Of a stretch of 64,000 bases of DNA, positions 51,501-60,500 are shown in pieces. The notes under the pieces are model-generated. The model had not been told where the DNA came from. It saw nothing but the letters and a program-made list of their open reading frames with translations, and searched no databases. Numbering within the stretch: the stretch's first letter is position 1; each line of letters begins with the position of its first letter. The position numbers and the translations under genes are program-made. Where the stretch lies: the NCBI GenBank assembly GCA_964019695.1, contig OZ026521.1, forward strand, positions 33,205,601 to 33,269,600, given 5' to 3'. This DNA is from Loripinus fragilis (lineage: Eukaryota > Mollusca > Bivalvia > Lucinida > Lucinidae).

Positions 51501-54500
51501 CAGGTGGCTGCTTTCAAGCTCCAACATGCATTGACCAATCCAACTATAACATGACAGATATACATGAAGAAGGAGCAGAGTTATTCACAATGATAATTCC
51601 AAATGCCACAGATCAGTTCAGTGGACATACATTCAACGATCTGTTCTTTTCCATTGTCAACTCTGATCTTGATATTTTCAATATCAATTCCGTAACTGGT
51701 AAGTATACTGACGCCAAAAAAAACGCCTCATCCAGAAGTAAACGTAAACATTTCTAAGTCTGATTAGACTTAAGTTATGAATTATTGTGCATTATAACAT
51801 CCCATCCGTCAAGCAAATCTCATATAAACAAAACTGCTGTAAGAATATTTGCTGCTGAGAAAACAACCTCGGGTTTTAGACAGGGGTCACCAGAGTTTTG
51901 TGACACGGGATTTTAGGCACATTTGCTTTGCTTCCAGACACAATGGTTTGACAAGAAAAACTTGTTTTACCATTGTAAATTCGTCTCTATTTTACCGAAA
52001 ATGCGTTTATAATGGTTAGACAATGTTTGTATGCGTCTGCTAAACGAAACAACTTACCCCACCCACCTTTTTGCCATGCATTTGAGTAAAAAACATACTT
52101 CAAGTCTTTGCAAAGTGGGCAAAAATATTGTTACGAATCATTAGCAATAGTCGATAGTCTTTAACCAGCGGCAATTGCTGAGGAAACACAATCTGGCTCG
52201 TGTTCCAGATGGCCATTTTGGATGAGGTTAATGTGGACAAAGGATTGACCATTGAGCTAAACAGCTTGTCTTAAATGGCGTAATTTTATGTAGGCATATT
52301 CTTTGTACATTACCTAATGTGCCCCCTTATAATTTTATTCATTACTTAAAACAAAACGAGAATATTGCCAAGTTTCATAAACGGACCTTACATTTTGTCT
52401 TTAATATGACGTCATAATTTATAAAGTTATTGCTTGCAAGCCTCACTGTTTGAAAAATTGATCCAAAATTGTTCATGGTTTAGCAAAACGTCCACAGCAC
52501 AAACTGGGTGCAACTTCAAATTGAATTCATAAGCGGTTGATCAATAATGCCGTCACGTCTACGTGGAACCTGTATAACGTCATCAGATTAACGCATCACC
52601 TGCATGCCAAATTAAAGTCATTTTCCAACTTCGTCCAACATTAACATAAATAAGCCATACGTGGCTGTTCATTTTTGTAAAACATCGCTTAGAAATCAGG
52701 GATACTGTGTGAGGCGTTTTTTGTTGACGTCAGTATATTATAGGGTTATTACATTGCTAACAGTACTGATTTATTCACCAGTGAATGGTTACTACATAGA
52801 TATAGGTCAGTATTGATAAGGGACCAAGCTAGTATTGATTAAGTAATTTATCATATGACGTTGCATATCATTTTTACGATAGAAATGAGATTTCAAAGTA
52901 ATCTTAATGTCATATGATAAAATAGAATCTAACATTCCTGCTCTTGTATTATTGAATTTATTAAACCTGTTGCGAAAAAGAGATAAATGCTCGGCAAGAC
53001 TCGCATTTTATTTCTTTCCCCAACTTGTTTAATAAATTCAATAAAAGAATAAGCACTCATGTAAGATCCTCTATGAAGGACTTCTTTGCTTAACTTTTTG
53101 TTTACTAATGAATTCTTCCATCTGGTTTGATCAGTGCAAATGGAAAGGTTCATTGTACATGTCAAGGGGTCACAGATTAAAATTCCCAAATTAAGGCCAC
53201 TATTTTTTATTAGTTGATTTACCAACCCACCTACTGTAATTTTCCATAAAGTTGAAAAAAAAAGTTCTAAAATTATTTATATATTTTATCCGCCAACTCT
53301 AAATATTATTTGTTTTGTTGAAAAAAAAAATTAGACTCTGTCTGTGTTACTTTTAGAGTGACACTGTTAAAAATGATTGTCCTATCCAGATTTTTAGGAA
53401 AATTATGAAATATTCAAAGATTTAATACAGACTGTTGATTTACCATACTGGTTTTACTGATTAAAAAAAACTCTGAAAATGAAAAAAAGCTCTAAAAATG
53501 ACCATCTAACTGGTCATTTTCAGAGTTGTTTTTTTTTTGTTCCCACAACCCTAAATCTGAAAAAAAAATCCCTTAAATCAACCGATAAAAAATTCTGGCC
53601 TAAGATGTACTTAAGTTCCTGAAGAAACTTGTTCATGCATTAGATACATTGTACATGTACTCATATTCAACTACTGTAACTTCGGAAATTTTCGTGAGAG
53701 TTTACTTTTTGCAAAACTTTGCAGATCTGCAAAGTTTCATGAAAATAAAACCCTCGCAAAATAGTGAAGTCACTCTGTCATTTAATAAGGTAGGTATATC
53801 ATGCCCTAGTTGCGAATCTTAAACGTGGCAAATATGTCTTTTCAAGCTATTGGCAAAACATATTTTTTGGGGAATTTTTTTAGAATTAACAGTTTTCAAT
53901 AGGGAGATAATTACAGATTGATCTACCTACTCTCAAATCTACACATTTTCTGCTCAAAGCGTCACACTGGTGGTCCATAGTGATCAGAATCTGATATCGT
54001 CACAACTTCAAGCAGAATTATTTACTTTGCAGTAGTGTGTTTCAATTTTGTTTTACCGTCCATGAGCATCACCAAAGCATATATAAAAGACTGGCAACCT
54101 GGAAGAAAAAAAAATAAAAATGAGGGGTTCCGCTTTTAAATGAAAGTATTCCACTACTTCCAAGCAAAGATGCATGTTAAGATGGCACATTTTCTAATCA
54201 CCTCAAAAAGGGTCAATGTCACTATGGCTAGTGTGTGAATATTGACTTTAATAATAAATGGATTCAATGATATTTAATCAGTAAGAGATCATTTCAACAC
54301 GTATCTCATACATGGTAGTGCAAGGTTTAATGGCCTCTGGTTAAACAGTGTGTAATGAAAAAACTTTATTTTTCACCCAAAACAATTGTGTGGGTACTTA
54401 GGAGAGCCGTTTCAATGAGGCCAAAAACATATGTTAAAGCTGATGGGCAAGAAAATGTTGGTATTTTACGCTCAAAAATGTTGTATACTATGAAGTAAAG

Positions 54501-57500
54501 TACTGTCCTGCCAGCCAAGAGGTCATGACAGTGACGTCATGTTTTGTTCACAAAGTTATCAGGGATTTATAATCGATAAATCATTTGTGAAATTGTGTAG
54601 AATTAATGCACAAGTGATCTATCGATTCGCGTTAGCTCAAGTGGAGTGTACAAGTTAATGTTTTACTTAAAATTTGTAAACAAGATATTACGTCACTGTC
54701 ACTCTTGGCAGCAATTACAGTATAAATGTGTACATAGTTATGGAATCACAAAATGTGAAAACAAGCAACCAGTTCAACATCAATGGCCACATTAAACTGA
54801 ATGTTGTGAGTTGGTCTGCAGCATGTGATTGTGGTATTTCTTGATCATACTCACTTTTTATATGGACCAATTACAGCAGAGCATCATAATTTAGTGTGTT
54901 TTTTTATAAATTAATTTCATTAGCATTGAAGATAAAACAAAATACAAACCTATGGAATTATTACTGCGTAATATCACCTAATTTGAATGTAATTTGTTAA
55001 CAATGGCTGCAAAAATAACATTTTCACTTCTACGAATTTAGTTTACAATATGGTTATTTCTGTTATTAAATTTTATTACACACTAATAGTAATCATAATC
55101 TATCTAATTTGGTGTTTGCAAAAGTTTTTTTATTTATTAGTAAATGGGGGCAAGTTCACTCTGTGTATTGCAAATTAAACTGTGGTTGTGGAAGAATGGG
55201 TTAATAAAAGTATTATTTTTCTCTCAATTTGTTTAGCTGTTAGAAAAGTATTGATTTTACTGAGTTTCCAGTCACCACTGTTGTAATGTCACTTGAAAGG
55301 GATAAACAAGAGCATTTAACCCTCTAAGTGGCTTAGGCTGCTGTATGTTCTAAGGCCGTGGTTCTGTTGTTGTTGATTCTTTGTTAATTGTGGCTCAATT
55401 GTGGATTTCTGTGATTGTTCTATTTTTGTTGAACATTGCTTTGTGTCCTTTCTAGTATTGCAATCATCTTGATGGGGAAGAGAGAGCTAGTATCTTGTGA
55501 GTATTATTGTTCTGTGACTCTTCCTCACGGTGACATGGGTTGGTCTGCAGTATGTGAATGTGGTATTACCTAATCATACTCACTTGCATCTTCTGTGTCA
55601 GTTTAGTGACATGTCACTTATAGATCAGCTGCAAAATAATGCCAACAGGTAGCATTTCCCACCAAGATTGCAATGTTTTGCAATAAAAACAGTTATGTTC
55701 AAAAGTGTCCCGAACAATGTAACCTTTATGGGAGTAACTTTACTTTTCTATCCTGAAGCCCCATTGTCATCGACTGCAAGCATTTTATCAAATACTGACC
55801 TGTCTGATTTGAGCACTGTGGGTACATGTGACATATTTGTTTACCAAATGCGTCACAGAGTCATGTGATTCGCCCGATTGGCTGATTCAATATTGTTTAT
55901 CAAGCGCATCATCACGTGTCACTGAAACGGTTTCAATGAAAATGCCATGCGAAGAATGTTTTCAAAAATGTTTTAGTGCAAACAACATGATCAGTCTATG
56001 GCTGAATACCGTAATACCTATCATTGTTATGATTTGGCTACCCAATATGACTAGATATCTCCAATGAAGGATTATCTATCAGCATTTAACGCTTGTTACT
56101 TTTTAACGTAGGTGTTTTGAGTAATGCGCACCGGATAACAGCACAAACCCGACTTTTCAGTCACGATGTCCCATTGTGGAAAATTAGTTCTGTAGCATGT
56201 GGGTTCAGCTCTATAAAAATCGATTTTTCTAATTATCCGATAAGCTTAATCAGCAGAATAAATGAAGTTTATGTTTTTTCAATAAAATATCGCTATAGCG
56301 ATATTTTATTGAAAAAACATAAACTTCATCTAAGCTGTTTGTTCTGCTGCAACCGCACTTGTTATTGTGTTATTATGGTTTCTGTGACATCAGCGTCACG
56401 TTATATAACGTCAGGGTCACGTTATCACCAGCGTTATCAAAGTAGCTCCTAGATGTACATCCCTGGTCTGATTCGTTGTCTGATTCCACAGAATTTCGCG
56501 GAATTGTCCGAGGCAGTTTCGATTGAGGAAAACCAGATGCATGTTACCGATATATTCAAGAATGATCCAACATTTTATAGACAATATAAATAAGTCCTGT
56601 GATTGATCTACTTTGTTGTTACAACCGCTGAAAACATACGAAATATGAAACTTGTGCAAAATGCCCATGTATGATGAAACACATATATCCCAGTAAGCAT
56701 GTAAAATTGGACCACTATCTGTCCGCCAGCGAAATTCCATTGGGACTAATAGTGGCCAGAGATTGGATGCTAGCTGGCTGGGATGCTGTTCATTAAATCC
56801 ACAGTTGGATACATTTAATAAATTCAAATAATCTGCACTCTCATGCTAGATTCTCTATACAAACTTTGATTCTCTGAGCTGTGGGAGTTCTGTGTTTGTC
56901 TTTGTTTTGTTATGCATTTCTTTTGTGTCCATTCTAGTTTTGCAATCATCTTGAAGAGGAAGAGAAAGCTGGTTGCTTTGTTTTTATTCTTACAGATGTC
57001 TTGTTACTATAAATGTTCTGTAGCTCTTCCTCACGGTGCCATGGGTTGGTCTGCAATGTGTGATTGTGGTATTTCCTGATCATACACATTTACTTACTTG
57101 GACCTTTTTTATACCTGATTTATCCACATTATCTATCAACAGGCAGTATCTTGACAAAGGGCAACATTACTGTCTACCCATCGTTTCCCACGGTAGACCT
57201 CTCAATCACTGTTCAAGTGGGCAATCTGGAATCTTGTGATTATACATCTACCTGCAATATGTCAATGACTGTAGCCTTCACTAACTGGGTAAGTAGCTTT
57301 ATGATTGACCAATCAGTTGTTTGATCTAACATGGGTTCTCCTGTATTACTGAATTTATTAAATCAGTTGAGAAAAAAGTGATAAAATGAGAGACTTGCTG
57401 AGCATTTTATTACTTTTCCACAACAATTTTAATAATTATAAATTCAATAATGCAGGAATCGGTATTATGTATCATATGACATGAAAGTTCCTTTGAAATC

Positions 57501-60500
57501 ACATAGTTGTTGCAAAAAAAAAAAGATTTGTCATTATGTATGCAACTTTGTTATGGACGTCACTACATAACGTTACAAAATATATAAACCACCACTGGTT
57601 TAGGCCAGAATTTTTTTATTAGTTGATTTACTAACCCTCCTACTGTAATCTTCCAGAAAGTAGAAAAAAATAAAATGATATTTCTATTTTTTTTATACAC
57701 CGGTTCTAAATATCTTTCGTTTCCTTGAAAATAAACTAATTTTGAGGTTCTGTTCGTGTATTTTTGAGTGACACTGTTAAAAGTGATTGTCCTATGCGGG
57801 AAAATAATGAAATATTTAAAGATTTAGTACAAACCGTTGGTTTACTTTACAAGTTTTACTGTTTGTTCTGGAGATATTAAAATAGGGAAAAATAGCTCTG
57901 AAAAAAGAGAAAAGCTCTGAAAATGACCAGTCAACTGGTCATTTTCAGAGCTTTTTTTCTCGTCCCCAACCCTAAATCTGAAAAAAAATCCTGTAAATCA
58001 ACTAATAAAAAAAATCTGGCCTTATCTATTTTAAAACATGACATTGTATCACCCCTAGATATGACGTCATGTGATAAGAGCTTATATTTGTTTACATTAA
58101 AATTGATTTGATTTTTAATTGATTTCGAAATGAAAACTATGCAGCTATAATGACTTCATACTGATGATTACATATCCCTTTCAGTCTGTTTACAGTTTCC
58201 TTAATTGATTGACATTGAAAGTAAAATATAGCTATAATCACCAGCAAAATTGTGTCAAATCTTCGCACCACACAGTATAAATAAAAACTTTTTGTGGCTT
58301 TTCCATGGTAGTAACCAGAACTGGGCCGGGAGGGTATATGATTTGTGTGTGTATTTTATGACGGGAACTCCCGAAGGCTCAACCGAAAGTGGTTTTATGG
58401 AGAAGCCAGGAATCGAACCTGAGACCCCTGTTTTACAAGACATACCTTTATCCATTAAACCATGGCACCACATAGTATAATGGGTTATTTATAAGTTAAC
58501 ATTTCTCCAAAAACAGGGCAACCAAAAATCAGGCTTTATGTGAATCTAGACTCGTTACACTCGGATGGTATTCCTGAAATAACATTAGGATTTTTTCTAA
58601 TTGTTTATTTCACACCTCCACAAGATTCTAAATGTTTCACATAGGAATTAAACTTTTACGTACTTATGGATTATTCCCCTATGGTTTAAAACAATAAACT
58701 TGGGATGATCCATTGTATATATCGAGAGGTTGTAAGTTTAAATTTCCAAATAATATTGTAGATGGATCTCCTGATTTTATCTCAGCAAACAATGATGTCC
58801 CTGATAAAATGCTGTGTTAATTATGCAGCATTTCATTCGATGTTTTTACTGTTTGCCAAAATACTTGTTTAAGAACCACCAGTATACAAAGTGGCTTAGG
58901 CTGCTGTCCATTCTAAGGGGAGGGGGGGGGGGGTTCTGTTGTTGTTTATTCATTGTTTATTGTTGCTCCCATTGTGTGGGTTCTGCGTTTGTTCCTCGTT
59001 TTGCTGTGCAGTACTTTGTTTCCTTTCTAGTTTTGCAGTCGTCTAGATGGGGAAGAGAGAGCCGACTGCTAATTACTTTGTCTTCCTGGTGTCATGTGAC
59101 TGTTTTTGTTCTGTGTGCCGTGGGCTGGTTTGCAGTGCGTGATTGTGGTATCTCCTGATCATACTCACTTGTTTAATGGTTAAAAAATACAGAGGAAAGA
59201 TCGAAATTGTTACATAATCTTTGTGTTAATATATTTTAGCCAATAAAGATTGACAACTTACCAGCTAACGTCACTGTGGATGAGGCAGACATGGGCAGAA
59301 AACGACTGCTAGCTTTACAAACTGTGGATGGAAACAAAGAGGAAGAGGATAATGTCACTTGCACCATGGCCAACAGTCAAGGGATATCTTTGTTTGAGTT
59401 GGAAGACAATGGCCAACACAAATCAAATTGTATGTTAACCCTTTCCTTCATGAAAATCAATGGCATAGCTAGAAAGCTAGAAAAAGTTACGCACACAAAA
59501 GGGAGACTTCTGGATCAAGCAATGATTCTCTTCAATTGCATCCCTTTTCAAAATGTGAACTTCTCTTAAAGGAAAGAATTTGATCCCAGAGGTAGCAAAT
59601 TCTTTCCTTTAAGAACAGTTTCTTATGGTATGATAAATCACTTTTACCACATTGGGTGACCTCCCTTGAATGTTACTATTTTATTATGCAAGTGCGTAAC
59701 TGCATAATGGGAGCTACACCAATGAATATTCATGTAAAGCACCACTGTAAACTTTCAAATTTGTATATAGAACAAAGAAATTACTGTCAAATCCACTAGT
59801 GTAGGATCATATCTAATCATATTTCCATAAGTAAACAGAGTAGACCCTGATTAGGCAGCTCTGTTTGCAAAAAAGTTAAATGGGGTCTCTATAAGGTTAT
59901 GGTTACAGAAATTTCTCCCTTTACAATCAATACAATAGTCTGAAAAAAAATCCTGGCACAGGTGATTTTGGTATGTATCACTTCAGCCAGCACCAAAGGG
60001 ACAATGAAATGATCTTATGGGGTAATCTCATAAAAAGGTTCACTGCTTGTCCAGAAATCTTTTACAATGATTTCCTTTTGCCTTTGCATACTTTTCCAAA
60101 TGAAAGTTAGAGCTCTAGCCCTGATGAGTATGTCAGTATAAGACCAGATTTTTTTTATTAGTTGACCATCCTACTGTAATTCTCCAGAAAGTAGAGAAAA
60201 AATAAAGTTGATTTCTAAACAAAATGTTTATACTATCCATCAGCTCTAAATATTATTTGTTTCCTTAAAAAAAATAATATATTTTTGAGGTTCTGTCAGG
60301 TATGTTTGAGTGCCACTGTTAAAAGTGATTGTCCTGTCTGGATTTTTTAGAAAAATGATGAAATATTTAAAGATTTAATACAGACTGTTGATGTTTTACC
60401 TTACTAGTTTTACTGGGGTTTTTTCAGTCAACTGGTCATTTTCAGAGCTTTTTTTCCGTCCCCCAGACCTAAATCTGAATTTTTTTTCTCGTAAATCAAC

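Larger units (their letters stand above)
51699..57142 (+). other. B7-C7 intron (5.4 kb) filled with repeats
   Basis: Holds the TA-flanked element, a foldback repeat, two MITE copies, the CAAGAGTGAC MITE, two retroelement tails and the 68-bp palindrome. The 53640-53810 stretch has another foldback (TTTGCAGATCTGCAAAG). Between 55600 and 56880 there are open frames of up to 136 codons on either strand with no recognised motif. No exon supported. Confidence 0.7.

Noticed and set aside
55668..56827. Frames of 66 to 136 codons in the B7-C7 intron as a hidden gene
   Set aside because: Overlapping on both strands, no motif, and they span a palindrome and repeat sequence.
58400..58470. Functional tRNA-Thr gene
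   Set aside because: A and B boxes are good, but the acceptor stem does not pair and the anticodon stem has mismatches; better explained as a SINE head.
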